This document shows, piece by piece, positions 6,570 through 15,270 of a stretch of DNA of 64,000 nt. The position numbers and the translations under genes are program-made. Source of the DNA: Nostoc sp. CHAB 5844 (GTDB lineage Bacteria; Cyanobacteriota; Cyanobacteriia; Cyanobacteriales; Nostocaceae). The DNA lies in contig NZ_JAIVFW010000011.1 of the NCBI RefSeq assembly GCF_020829595.1, positions 84,153 through 148,152 of the forward strand, in the 5' to 3' direction. Positions within the stretch are counted from its first letter, which is position 1; each line of letters opens with the position of its first letter. The notes beneath the pieces were generated by a model that saw only the letters and a list, made by a program, of their open reading frames with translations, was not told the origin of the DNA and ran no database searches.

Positions 6570-9365
6570 ATGCGGTTAATTGCACCCTTTTGCAGAGCTA
6601 GGATAGGTGATACAGAATTTATTACTGGCGATGGCAGATTATTAAGCGTGTCGGTTGATCTTGGGGAAGAGTCTAGAAGCTCCAAGTGCCAGATAGAAAT
6701 TTACGATCCAGGCTTGGTAATTGGCGGAAAATTCCAAGACATTAGCCTGAAATCCGGTGGTATTGCTGTCCCTCCAGAACTACTTAACAGCAAACAACAA
6801 ACCGCCACACCAACAACCACGTCATCAACAACCACTTCTGACCTCGCACTACCCACCTCAAGTGGCGGTGCGGCTATTCTCACTCGCCCTGATGGTCGCA
6901 CCAAAGCAGCGCAGACTGATTACTACAATCGCATTTGGTCAACAATGGCGATTCGTCCCGACAGATTGGGCATAGTCAAAGAAGCTGCCCAAAGTGCGAT
7001 CGCAAACCAAGCAAAATACCAAGCCATCAGCGCTAAAACTGGCGTACCTTGGTATGTAATAGCGGCTATCCATTACAGAGAAAGTACTTTTAATTTCAAC
7101 ACCAACATTGCTAATGGCGACCCATTGAATCGTCGCACAACTAATGTACCCCAAGGACGCATCCCTGGCGTAGCGCCACCTTACACCTTTGAGCAAGCCG
7201 CCATCGATGCGCTGACTTGTGAAAACAGCAAGTTCAAGGGTGTGAATTGGGGGTCAATCCCTGACTTGTGCTGGTTTTTAGAAAATTACAACGGTTTGGG
7301 GTATTTATTTAAAGGCAGACCATCACCGTATTTGCTTTCTGGTTCCCAACACTACCAATCAGGAAAGTATGTAGCAGATGGGCGCTATAGCGAATCAACC
7401 GTTGATCAACAAGTAGGAACACTGCCCATCATCTGGAGTATCCTGAACTCGAAGCGGACAATGGCCCCCCAGACTCAGCCCAATCCGCCCCAAACTCAGA
7501 TACAAGCGATCACACCTTCCAAGGAAATCAGCGTCAAAGGCACTGAAATAATTATTGAGTTGGGGTTTGAACCAGATCAATTAATCGCCTACCATTTCAT
7601 TCACGTGGGGACTGATAGCAGCAAGGGCGATCGCGATATCACAACCTTTACAGGGCAAAGCATTCGCTGGCTAATGACGCGGCGAACTGAGAATAAATCT
7701 TTTGAAAACATCACCTTGCGGCAACTAGCCGAGATAGTCACTCGCCAACACAATCTCAAATTGGAGATGGAAGGCAATGGGCCAACGTATCAGTTTCTCG
7801 ACCAAACAGGAATTACTGCTTATGAACTACTGCTGAGGCAATGTCGCTCCATTGGTTACACAATCAAGGAATATAAAAATAAGCTTATCCTCAAACCCAG
7901 TGGTAGACCAGAGTACACGGGCATCGTGATTGATTGGGGTGATGTGCTTGATTTGCGATTCAGTGATAAAGCCAGGAGCGATCGCACCTCAACTTCCGGC
8001 AGTTCCGCCACTTCTCCCCCCACGCCCGCAGCTGCGTCCAAGGCAGTAATTGATAGGCAAAGCGGGAAAATCGAGCAACAAAAAGCTGAGGACAAGGCAG
8101 GCACAGGCAAAGCCCCATCTGGTGTGACTGGTGCAGCTGCACCTCCGGTAGTAGGGAACGTAAAATCTAAACCTTCTGCTACAACTGCTGACAACTCACC
8201 CAAGGAAACGGTCAAGAAAACTGAGCCTACTAAAACAATTACTAAAACTCAGAAAAACCCAGACGGCACAACGACAGTCACAACCACAATCACTAACAAA
8301 ACCCTTGAGCGCGGCAAGATTACGACGGTGGTTGAAACTAGCAAAGTGACTGGTGCAACAACAATTAAAAAAGTGGTGACGACAACCGAAACCACCACAA
8401 GCACGACGGTTGAGACTGAAGATATCGCCGCCAATGGGGTGATTACCAAGTCCACAACTAGCAACAATAAAGTTTCAAAAGCCGCATTAAATAGCCTAAC
8501 CCTCAAACCTGACGAACCACCCCCCCAACCTGTGACCGCTAACCCTGGAAAAAATGAAGATGGTGCGGGAATGCCACGCCAAGCGATTGGAGCAATTGAT
8601 TTGGCGGATGGGAGGGCAGAGGGTGAGGCGATCGCGGATGAAGCCAAAAGAATAAAAGGGTATGAGTCAGAGGCAACTGTGATTACTACGCCTGAATATC
8701 TGCTCGTGGTTCCTGGTCAAATCATCGGCATCTCTGGGGAACTCATACCAGAACCATTTAACCGGGAATGGCGAGTTAGCAATGTGTCGCACAAGTTTCC
8801 TGGCGGAGTAACTCAACTACAGTTTTACACACCGCAAGCCGCGCCTGCGACCGATGCTGCACCTGTGGCGAGTACGACGGCGGGGACTGCGACGGCTCCT
8901 GTCGCCGCGCCTGGGAAGTTTATTTTCCCTGTGCCGAAGGGAGCGAGTAGCATAGGCGATGGGTTTGGGACGCGTCCAAACAGGCCTAAAGGCTACTTGC
9001 ACAAAATATTGGATGTCGCCGCCCCAATGGGAACTCCGCTAGTTGCAATGGCTGACGGGGTTGTTTCACAAGTCGCCCTTCGTAATGGCGGGGCTGGTAA
9101 TATGCTTACTATTAAGTATGGCGGCGGATACGAATCTACCTATATGCACATCATGGATGGCGGAATTTTGGTGCAGCAAGGTCAACAGGTAAAACAAGGG
9201 CAGATAGTGGCGAAGATTGGTTCTACTGGAAATTCTAGCGGGCCGCACTTACACGTCAGATTCCTGCTTAATGGCAATGTTTGCCTATTTTCTCAGGTCG
9301 GAATCGACGTGCTGAAATTAGGCTTACCAGTACATCGATTTAACAGCACCTGTGACAAATATTAA
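6570..9365 (+). CDS. Baseplate hub with inserted lysozyme-like domain and C-terminal M23 peptidase
   Basis: A 931-residue multidomain hub. Residues 1-65 and about 320-470 match the gpD/gp27-like hub fold (for example FTGQSIRWLMTRRTENKSFENI and AYELLLRQCRSIGYTIKEY). Between them, about 118-285, is an insertion with a lysozyme/transglycosylase look: GVPWYVIAAIHYRESTFNF, where Glu at about 171 is the likely acid. A Thr/Lys-rich linker (about 545-630) leads to a second hub strand segment (VPGQIIGISGELIPEPF). The C-terminal 145 residues are an M23 endopeptidase: GYLHKILD gives the first His and Asp, and GPHLHVRF gives the HxH zinc ligands. Both enzymatic domains would open the murein during injection. 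Confidence 0.82.
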   Translation: MRLIAPFCRARIGDTEFITGDGRLLSVSVDLGEESRSSKCQIEIYDPGLVIGGKFQDISLKSGGIAVPPELLNSKQQTATPTTTSSTTTSDLALPTSSGGAAILTRPDGRTKAAQTDYYNRIWSTMAIRPDRLGIVKEAAQSAIANQAKYQAISAKTGVPWYVIAAIHYRESTFNFNTNIANGDPLNRRTTNVPQGRIPGVAPPYTFEQAAIDALTCENSKFKGVNWGSIPDLCWFLENYNGLGYLFKGRPSPYLLSGSQHYQSGKYVADGRYSESTVDQQVGTLPIIWSILNSKRTMAPQTQPNPPQTQIQAITPSKEISVKGTEIIIELGFEPDQLIAYHFIHVGTDSSKGDRDITTFTGQSIRWLMTRRTENKSFENITLRQLAEIVTRQHNLKLEMEGNGPTYQFLDQTGITAYELLLRQCRSIGYTIKEYKNKLILKPSGRPEYTGIVIDWGDVLDLRFSDKARSDRTSTSGSSATSPPTPAAASKAVIDRQSGKIEQQKAEDKAGTGKAPSGVTGAAAPPVVGNVKSKPSATTADNSPKETVKKTEPTKTITKTQKNPDGTTTVTTTITNKTLERGKITTVVETSKVTGATTIKKVVTTTETTTSTTVETEDIAANGVITKSTTSNNKVSKAALNSLTLKPDEPPPQPVTANPGKNEDGAGMPRQAIGAIDLADGRAEGEAIADEAKRIKGYESEATVITTPEYLLVVPGQIIGISGELIPEPFNREWRVSNVSHKFPGGVTQLQFYTPQAAPATDAAPVASTTAGTATAPVAAPGKFIFPVPKGASSIGDGFGTRPNRPKGYLHKILDVAAPMGTPLVAMADGVVSQVALRNGGAGNMLTIKYGGGYESTYMHIMDGGILVQQGQQVKQGQIVAKIGSTGNSSGPHLHVRFLLNGNVCLFSQVGIDVLKLGLPVHRFNSTCDKY

Positions 9366-9557
9366 TCAACGTGCTTCCAAGTGTTACGCATTACGATGCC
9401 AAGGAATACATCGCCTGGAGTTGCCGCTCGTGGGGCGAATTTTTATTATCAATTATACCAAAAATACTATTAATAACTCAACACAGAATTCAAAAAAATA
9501 TTTGACAAATTTAGTTAGTTTATTGTAGTTGTTAATTAACAGTTATCAACCGTTTTT
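9366..9557. other. AT-rich spacer with possible promoter
   Basis: No gene is seen here. A perfect -35-like TTGACA lies at 9502-9507, but the downstream -10 candidates (TAGTTG at 9526-9531) are weak. The following Zn-ribbon gene starts at 9558. The spacer probably lets that cassette be transcribed apart from the tail operon; this is inference. Confidence 0.35.
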
Positions 9558-10463
9558 ATGCAACAACACAACTTTTTTAAACGTCCAGATGGAAGACTAG
9601 AGTGTAAGACTTGTCGTTGGGATTGGGCAACCGGGACAAATACTCTCTGCCCTGGCTGCATTCGCTATACTTGGGGCAGTCAACCTCCTCATTTAAAAGA
9701 CAGAGTTAGCCTGCATAAGCAAAATCTCAGACGTAAAAAAGGTGCAAAACCGAGTGGTTGTTATTATTCGATGAAACGTAATGATTGGACTTGGTTTTAT
9801 GACGAAAAAGATTGTGAAATAGCAGACCCAGAACTACCGTCAATTATCCAGTGGGATGACGTGGGCGAACTTAAAACAGTCGATCAACTTAAGAAAATAA
9901 ATTTAGCACCCAACGAAGATATTAAGCCTCGCGCTGTTGCTTGGGTATGGGACAAAGAGATTCAATGGGGTGCGTGGATTCCTTTGTATCATGAAGATGA
10001 TTGCAAGTGGAACCCCAAAGATACTTGGATTACTAAAACTCAATTAAAAGAGAAGTATTTACTCTCAGATGGGTGGATTAAAAAGATAGGAAAGCCTGAC
10101 AAACTATTAGACAATCCTCACTATAGAAATGCGCCATCGATTAAACTTTATAGCCGCAAGAGAATTGAATTTTTTTTAGCAGATAATGCAGAAGAATACG
10201 CCGAGTGGTTGGACAAGCGAGATAAATATATTGCCATATTTGAAGCCAACAAAGACAAAATACTGGCGGGAATGAATGCTTACAAAGAACGACAAGAAAC
10301 AATAAGAAAAGAGTCAGAAGCAATACGCCAGAAAGTAAAAGAGCAAACACGAAAATGCTTGAAATGCGCTTCTGGCTGTTCGCTATCCAATGGCTTTTTC
10401 TGTGCAATTCACCCTATGGGATTAGTTGATTTGCCTTGCCCTGATTTTCAAGAAAGGGTTTAA
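9558..10463 (+). CDS. Hypothetical protein with Zn-ribbon-like Cys clusters at both ends
   Basis: A 301-residue protein of unknown function. The N-terminus has CKTCRWDWATGTNTLCPGC, a four-cysteine zinc-ribbon pattern. The C-terminus has CLKCASGCSLSNGFFC followed by a last Cys in LPCPDF. The middle carries many Trp, Asp and Lys residues, and residues about 225-275 form a charged helix. It sits between hub and spike genes, has its own leader, and looks more like a cargo cassette than a tail part. A nucleic-acid-binding role is possible but unproven. Confidence 0.6.
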   Translation: MQQHNFFKRPDGRLECKTCRWDWATGTNTLCPGCIRYTWGSQPPHLKDRVSLHKQNLRRKKGAKPSGCYYSMKRNDWTWFYDEKDCEIADPELPSIIQWDDVGELKTVDQLKKINLAPNEDIKPRAVAWVWDKEIQWGAWIPLYHEDDCKWNPKDTWITKTQLKEKYLLSDGWIKKIGKPDKLLDNPHYRNAPSIKLYSRKRIEFFLADNAEEYAEWLDKRDKYIAIFEANKDKILAGMNAYKERQETIRKESEAIRQKVKEQTRKCLKCASGCSLSNGFFCAIHPMGLVDLPCPDFQERV

Positions 10464-10558
10464 CATTTCTTTTAAAAATTAAACAACTCCTTTGGAGTCA
10501 AAGGTTACAACTTTATAGTATAGCGGCTGCGATCACAGCCTCATTTAGATTGGGTTGC

Positions 10559-10789
10559 CTAAAACCTCGCCTCCAACCTCACCCCGAATACCTCAATTCC
10601 TCCCGGCTGAAAAGCGAGAACTGCGATCGCAACAGCAACCTTATTAAACAACTGCACCGCCTCACCCTTCTTGCCACCAAACAGCAGCGTATCGCCTTTA
10701 TTGGCAAGCAGTTCACCAGTTGCTTGGGTTTGATGGTAGAGGTAATCGCTTATGTAGCCCATGCGCTTGATCTCGGCTATTCGCAGCAT
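10559..10789 (-). CDS. Small conserved-looking hypothetical protein
   Basis: Reads MLRIAEIKRMGYISDYLYHQ and ends with AVLAFQPGGIEVFGVRLEARF without its last residue (76 residues from the ATG at 10789). An upstream ATG at 10828 would overlap the preceding leftward gene by 29 bp, so the shorter start is likelier. The GGKKGEAVQLFNKVAVAIAVL stretch is protein-like, whereas the opposite strand reads as a shadow. It follows the sigma-like gene in the same direction, so the two may be one transcript. No function recognised. Confidence 0.55.
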   Translation of the reverse strand: MLRIAEIKRMGYISDYLYHQTQATGELLANKGDTLLFGGKKGEAVQLFNKVAVAIAVLAFQPGGIEVFGVRLEARF

Positions 10790-10799
10790 AACGGCGACT

Positions 10800-11717
10800 T
10801 CAAGACTTGGCACTAGTGCGTGGCTCAATCATCAATTCCTCCTGAACGCCGATTAATTTCCATCCATTAACATAAGAATAGCCTGTTTGCTCTACACCTA
10901 AAAACTGGCGTTTCATCTTATAAAAAGCTTCATTTCTAATCCCTAATTTGCTCAATTGTGTTTGGATGCCATTACTAGCTGTATTTTTTTCACATTCAAT
11001 AACCCGCAATTCCTGAGTATAAATATTTTTCAAGCTAAATCTTTCTATAGTTTTACGTTTCAATCCCGATTTTTGAACTGCGCCACGTACTTTCTTGTAA
11101 CTTACTTCAAGTTCATAGGCGATCGCTTTCATCCCTTTGCCTTGGCGATATCGTTTCAATATCTCGTCCGAGAGGTCAGTTAAATTACGTTTGCGTGGTT
11201 GCCACCCCAGAGATTGTTTTGCGGCTTTAATAATTTTTTGAGCCTCTGCTTTAGGAATGCCAGAACGCTCCTCAATTTCGCCTATCCAATAGCCCTTGGA
11301 AAATAGTAACAGCACGCCCGTTTTGTCTGACCAAAGCAGGTCAAAAGCTAAATCGAGCAGCTTGTTTCGTCCTGGACTAACAATACTTTGATTGAGAATT
11401 GTGGCGAACGTGTCTACCCCTTCTATCGACTCAGTGGGGATGATATGGTATTTTCTGCCAGCATACCTCAAGGTGCGACTGGCTTTATTTAAGATAAATT
11501 GAGCATCTTTTGATTCAACTACCCATTGAAATATTTTGAAATAGCATTCGTGCAGTGCGTCAGATGGCTCTAATCTTTGATTTTCCTTGTAGCAGTAAAA
11601 AGCCAGCCATTTGATGGTGTTAATGCAAGCTTGCGCCACATCATGCCTCCGTTTAGTCGAGGGTTCGCGGTGGTAGGTGTCGAGTAATTGTTGTATGTAT
11701 TGATAGTGCTTGCTCAT
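10800..11717 (-). CDS. Sigma-70-like / HTH DNA-binding protein
   Basis: I use the ATG at 11717 (MSKHYQYIQQLLDTYH); longer forms run back over the divergent spike gene. Residues about 20-95 resemble sigma region 2 (RHDVAQACINTIKWLAFY and LEPSDALHECYFKIFQWVV). Residues about 130-175 (WIGEIEERSGIPKAEAQKII) and 185-210 (ILKRYRQGKGMKAIAYELEV) resemble two helix-turn-helix units. It may be an alternative sigma factor or activator for late genes. It is transcribed against the tail operon and overlaps nothing structural. The family assignment is tentative. Confidence 0.5.
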   Translation of the reverse strand: MSKHYQYIQQLLDTYHREPSTKRRHDVAQACINTIKWLAFYCYKENQRLEPSDALHECYFKIFQWVVESKDAQFILNKASRTLRYAGRKYHIIPTESIEGVDTFATILNQSIVSPGRNKLLDLAFDLLWSDKTGVLLLFSKGYWIGEIEERSGIPKAEAQKIIKAAKQSLGWQPRKRNLTDLSDEILKRYRQGKGMKAIAYELEVSYKKVRGAVQKSGLKRKTIERFSLKNIYTQELRVIECEKNTASNGIQTQLSKLGIRNEAFYKMKRQFLGVEQTGYSYVNGWKLIGVQEELMIEPRTSAKS

Positions 11718-11734
11718 CTGGGAAAAATAGCTAC

Positions 11735-12523
11735 ATGTCCCAAATTTTAAGCACACTCGCAGAACTTCAACGCCTCAAAGCCCAACTCGCCGAACTCCCA
11801 AACCGCGTATATGGCTTGCAGATTGGCATCGTGACTGATAACGTTGACCCCCTGAACCAGCGCCGCCTTCGAGTTAGCCCTCAATCAAAGGCAGGTTTAG
11901 CACCAACGGATTGGCTATCGCACTGCAACCCAGCGCCGGCGATGGATGCGCCTATCCCTACGGTTGGCTCAACTGTATATTTCCAATTCCTCGATGGCGA
12001 CCCCCATGATGGCGTGTGGTTGGGTGTCACTCACAATGACACAAATCCGCCAGATCCCACGCAATCTGACCCCGTGCGCGATTGTGCTGTGGAAGTGCAA
12101 GGAAACGATCGCCGCACAGTAATAGGCAGCAGTACCAATCAGGTGGTAGGCGACAGAGTTGATGAAACTGACCAAAATCATGTGGTGAAGGTCGAGCAAA
12201 CCTATGCGCTGACTACCTCTGTGGGCGAAATCAACCTGGAGGCAACTAACAGCAGGGTGACAATTACGGGATTGACTGAGGTGCGGTTTGAGGATGGTAG
12301 TGGTGGTTATATTGTGATGGCTGGCGGAAAATTGCGATTTGGTAATGCTTCTGGCCAAGAGTGGGTGATGGGTGGTGCTTCTGGAACTGAATGGACTTGG
12401 AATGCGGTCGGGGCTAGTATTTCTGTGATCAACGCCAGTGACTTCACCATCAATGGCAAAAGTGTGATCGTGGTAGGCGCGACCGATTCAAGAGGTGATA
12501 TCAATAATACTCGCGGGTATTAA
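11735..12523 (+). CDS. Baseplate assembly protein V (tail spike, gpV/gp45-like)
   Basis: A 262-residue protein with an N-terminal helix (about 1-25) and an OB-fold region: NRVYGLQIGIVTDNVDPLNQ, then RLRVSPQS and VGSTVYFQFLDGDP. This is followed by a repetitive beta region (about 140-250) with the EINLEATNSRVTITG pattern typical of the triple beta-helix of membrane-piercing spikes. It works at the tip of the tube under the hub. It is followed at 6 bp by gpW/gp25, as in other contractile tails. Confidence 0.85.
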   Translation: MSQILSTLAELQRLKAQLAELPNRVYGLQIGIVTDNVDPLNQRRLRVSPQSKAGLAPTDWLSHCNPAPAMDAPIPTVGSTVYFQFLDGDPHDGVWLGVTHNDTNPPDPTQSDPVRDCAVEVQGNDRRTVIGSSTNQVVGDRVDETDQNHVVKVEQTYALTTSVGEINLEATNSRVTITGLTEVRFEDGSGGYIVMAGGKLRFGNASGQEWVMGGASGTEWTWNAVGASISVINASDFTINGKSVIVVGATDSRGDINNTRGY

Positions 12524-12529
12524 TAAGCA

Positions 12530-12877
12530 ATGATCAAAGTTAGAGGACTCGCTTACCCTCTTCAAGTCTTCAACGGTTCCCTCAAGCTGAGTGAAGATTT
12601 CGACACGATCCGAGATGCAATTTTTGGCGTTTTAGAGTGCAGACCGGGTGAGCGCATCATGCGCCAGAATTTTGGTTGCCCTGATTTCGTCTTCGATGCC
12701 GTCGCCCAGCCCCAAGTAGTTCTATCCCGCATCCAGGTGGCACTAGAAGAACAAATCCCCGATGTAAGTTTTGAGGTAACAGGCAGCATTCAAGAAGATG
12801 GCGGTTTCTCTGTGCGGGTTGAATGGAGTGTTGGAGATGTGCCGCAGCCGCCGATTAGTTTGGTGTTGAAATCTTGA
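12530..12877 (+). CDS. gpW/gp25 baseplate wedge protein
   Basis: A 115-residue wedge protein. Residues about 20-95 contain the gp25 lysozyme-like family pattern: DFDTIRDAIFGVLECRPGER, IMRQNFGCPDFVFDA, then a beta strand SVRVEWSV. It joins the spike/hub to gpJ in the inner baseplate. It lies directly downstream of gpV. A hairpin terminator follows 15 bp after the stop. Confidence 0.88.
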   Translation: MIKVRGLAYPLQVFNGSLKLSEDFDTIRDAIFGVLECRPGERIMRQNFGCPDFVFDAVAQPQVVLSRIQVALEEQIPDVSFEVTGSIQEDGGFSVRVEWSVGDVPQPPISLVLKS

Positions 12878-12892
12878 TCATGATCTAATTAA

Positions 12893-12923
12893 CATGGTCA
12901 TGATCGCATTCATGACCATGTTT
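12893..12923. terminator. Hairpin between convergent genes
   Basis: CATGGTCATGA (12893-12903), a 6-nt loop, then its exact reverse complement (12910-12920), followed by TTT. It separates the rightward gpW gene from the leftward small gene ending at 12922, so it can serve both directions. The T-run is short. Confidence 0.6.
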
Positions 12924-13074
12924 AAGACGCGTCTTTGCCTTTGCGCTGTTTAGCTTGCTTGGGTTTATTTGTCCGCATCCTAGAAACCTTTTTTACCAGA
13001 ACAGACTCAACTTCTTCAAAAGTCCATCCTTGAGCAAGCAGTATTTTAGCTGCGTCGTTTCGTGTTTTTCCCAT
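12922..13074 (-). CDS. Small basic protein, 50 residues
   Basis: Reads MGKTRNDAAKILLAQGWTFE, then EVESVLVKKVSRMR and a Lys/Arg-rich end QAKQRKGKDAS. The ATG at 13074 is one base after the stop of the upstream leftward gene (TAA-A-ATG), so the two form a couplet. The first 30 residues could be a small helix-turn-helix. No family recognised. Confidence 0.6.
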   Translation of the reverse strand: MGKTRNDAAKILLAQGWTFEEVESVLVKKVSRMRTNKPKQAKQRKGKDAS

Positions 13075-13075
13075 T

Positions 13076-13558
13076 TTACAGATCGCGCTTCTCAAACCCT
13101 TTGTATATCTGTTTTGTCTGAGGTTTCACAAACCCACTTTGCATAAAAAAATCTCTAAGCTCTTGCTCAGTCCTACCAGAAAAAATTAGTTGTTTATCAT
13201 TTGGGTGTGTGATTTCAACCTTAACATTGTCAAAACCCCAAAGCGGTGTGTCTCGAAGCTTTTGCATAACAGTTTTAGCAATTGGGAATATCCTTAAAGC
13301 TTCTGGTGATATTCCTTTTTCTCTAGCAAAAGAAGCGCAACAATTCTCAACGAAATCAATATTTTTAGCTATATCTTCAGGCTTTTTAAACTTAAAACCT
13401 AAGTAAAAAATCAAAGCATATATATCAGGATGACCAATAAAATCAAAGCTAAACAATATTGGTTCATCGTTGAACTCTAATCGATTTAGGTTAGTTTCTG
13501 TTAACCCAAACCCGTACAGGTTTCCACCGTCTTGCAGTTCAGCAGTAAATTTAAGCAT
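13076..13558 (-). CDS. Hypothetical protein in a two-gene leftward cassette
   Basis: A 160-residue protein beginning MLKFTAELQDGGNLYGFGLT, with a hydrophobic strand IYALIFYLGFKF and a C-terminal LIFSGRTEQELRDFFMQSGF. Composition is AT-richer than the flanking tail genes. It sits between gpW and gpJ on the opposite strand, so with the 50-residue gene it looks like a moron (cargo) pair. Function unknown. Confidence 0.65.
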   Translation of the reverse strand: MLKFTAELQDGGNLYGFGLTETNLNRLEFNDEPILFSFDFIGHPDIYALIFYLGFKFKKPEDIAKNIDFVENCCASFAREKGISPEALRIFPIAKTVMQKLRDTPLWGFDNVKVEITHPNDKQLIFSGRTEQELRDFFMQSGFVKPQTKQIYKGFEKRDL

Positions 13559-13847
13559 CGAAAAACTTAGCCAACTTATAGCAATGGAACCGGAAGGAGT
13601 CGAACCCTCAGAATTAGCACTTCAGTCACCTCTTGCAGTCCCTAGCACAGTGTATCCTGCTGTTCGTGTGCCGTGGGCGGGTCAAGCTAATCCTTGCGCC
13701 TATCGCCATGTCCCAGGTGCGGGTAAGCTGCCGCCAAGCCTTAATAGCCATCATAAGCGCTACAGTTAACCCGCTTTCAGACTCTCAGGGCTTACACATA
13801 TCGCCTGAGCTATCTGGATGCGATCGCACACTTATTATACCAATAGC
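13559..13847. other. Gene-less region with tRNA-3'-end-like and structured sequence
   Basis: I see no credible protein gene. On the minus strand, 13585-13610 looks like the T-arm and acceptor end of a tRNA: GAGGGTTCGACTCCTTC, with the 7-nt T-loop TTCGACT closed by a 5-bp stem, then CGGTTCCA. I could not find a matching 5' acceptor strand or an anticodon arm upstream. Further inverted repeats, such as GCACA...TGTGC around 13656-13683, suggest a folded RNA. It may be a tRNA remnant or an unknown RNA gene. Confidence 0.3.
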
Positions 13848-13870
13848 TATCTGGCGGATTCCGCCAGATA
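13848..13870. repeat. 23-bp palindrome, copy 2
   Basis: Identical to copy 1. It ends 21 bp before the gpJ start codon, almost the same spacing as copy 1 to the DUF6527 start. With one flanking base on each side the symmetry extends to 25 bp. Confidence 0.95.
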
Positions 13871-13891
13871 GAACTGGGGAAAACTGAGATT

Positions 13892-15082
13892 ATGGCAAAC
13901 CCCACTCGCTTTACACCCTTACAACCCGAATCGCTCTACCCAGCAGACCCCAAGCTAATTCTGCAAGCAATGGCGGATCGCTGTTACACCGCAAGCGATC
14001 GCACTCTCAACGATTTTTCAGCAGCCTCCCCCATCACGGCACTGTATGAGGGTCACTTATTCGCCATACTAGAACTTTTGTACTATGCCAATAAATTACC
14101 GTCATCAATGGCGGTGGAATTTTTGAAAGTCGCAGGGATACAAAGACGGTTGGGGAAAGCAGCACAGGTAAACCTAACCTTCACTCTCTCCGCACCATTG
14201 GGTAGTGCATTTTACCTGAGTGCAGGGTACATGGTGAGTGACGCGAGTAATTCCTACAATTTCCTGACTGATGAAAACTTGGTAATTCCGGCAGGGTCGA
14301 TTTCAGGAATTGTGACAGCGACAGCTGAAAACTTGGGGCGCAGTTACAACCTACCTGCCTACACCATCAAGAACTTGAGTGAATCACGAGCATTTCTCCA
14401 AAGTGTGATTAATACAGAGCCAAGCTCTGGCGGAATCGACGAGGAAACAGAGGACGAAGCCAGAGCCAGAGGGTTTGTTGCACTGCGGCGGCGGGGTCTG
14501 ACGAGCGCCGATGATTATGAGCAGGAAACAAAATTATTGCTGGGTGAAGGGAGTGTGACCAAAGCTGTGGGACTACTCGCAGCCGATAAGGTGAGTTATG
14601 AAAAGGGCGCGGTTCATGTATTTGGACTCAACCCGGACGGAACAGAACTCAACCAAGCCCAAATCAACGAACTGCAATCAGCCCTTAGAAGTTCTGGCAA
14701 AGCCCCGATAGGTGTCCTGGTCTATGTTTCGAGTATCGAGCTTGTGCCGTTGGAAGTGTATGTGATCGCATCTCTGCTTCCTGGGAGTAGTCCAGAAGCG
14801 ATCGCGCTTACGATTTACCAACGCCTGCAAGAGTATTTGCAACCTGGAAATTTGGGATTGGGTGAAACTATCAACCTCAAAGAATTAGAGTTTCAGGTGA
14901 AACTGGCGGGGGTGGACTTGGTTCAGTCGGTCAGCACCCACACTGACCAAGATGTGAGCTATGCAGACATTCAATTGCCCAATAGTTACAGCGCGGCGTA
15001 TCTATTTGATTTGACTATTGACCTGGTTTTAGGGTCGGAAAACTTTAGCTACAGCTACGGGGAAGGGGGAGATTTAGATTGA
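13892..15082 (+). CDS. Baseplate J-like protein (gpJ)
   Basis: A 396-residue baseplate wedge protein linking gpW to the periphery. Family features are the N-terminal hydrophobic domain, the QRRLGKAAQVNLTFTLSAPL region (about 85-105), the GGIDEETEDEARARGFVALR motif (about 170-190, the most conserved part) and SADDYEQET following it. The C-terminal part has the usual GLGETINLKELEF. The stop overlaps the next start. Confidence 0.93.
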   Translation: MANPTRFTPLQPESLYPADPKLILQAMADRCYTASDRTLNDFSAASPITALYEGHLFAILELLYYANKLPSSMAVEFLKVAGIQRRLGKAAQVNLTFTLSAPLGSAFYLSAGYMVSDASNSYNFLTDENLVIPAGSISGIVTATAENLGRSYNLPAYTIKNLSESRAFLQSVINTEPSSGGIDEETEDEARARGFVALRRRGLTSADDYEQETKLLLGEGSVTKAVGLLAADKVSYEKGAVHVFGLNPDGTELNQAQINELQSALRSSGKAPIGVLVYVSSIELVPLEVYVIASLLPGSSPEAIALTIYQRLQEYLQPGNLGLGETINLKELEFQVKLAGVDLVQSVSTHTDQDVSYADIQLPNSYSAAYLFDLTIDLVLGSENFSYSYGEGGDLD

Positions 15083-15267
15083 GTGAACACAAGATTGGGC
15101 AAAATTACCACGTTGAAGACTGGCTGACCGTACCAGGTGCAGAAGTGATCATCCGCAGTAAAGACGATGGCAAGGTAAGAGCGAGTGAGATAGCTGCTAC
15201 AGTCAATCGTCTTGCCGTGAACCGTCCAGATGTCAAAGTCGAATATTTCATCAAAATTCACCCCTAA
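15079..15267 (+). CDS. Small hypothetical protein between gpJ and gpI
   Basis: A 62-residue protein using TTG at 15079, which overlaps the gpJ stop (TTGA). It reads MSEHKIGQNYHVEDWLTVPG and ends VEYFIKIHP, alpha/beta in character. Overlap and tight spacing (3 bp to gpI) show that it is co-translated with the baseplate genes. No known family. Confidence 0.6.
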   Translation: MSEHKIGQNYHVEDWLTVPGAEVIIRSKDDGKVRASEIAATVNRLAVNRPDVKVEYFIKIHP

Positions 15268-15270
15268 CGA

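Noticed and set aside
10550..10816. Rightward 88-codon frame opposite the small leftward gene
   Set aside because: The minus-strand frame is more protein-like and follows a gene on the same strand; the plus frame is its shadow.
13470..13887. Rightward frames reading MEPEGVEPSELALQ and similar
   Set aside because: This is the familiar false translation of a tRNA-like T-arm; composition is not coding-like.
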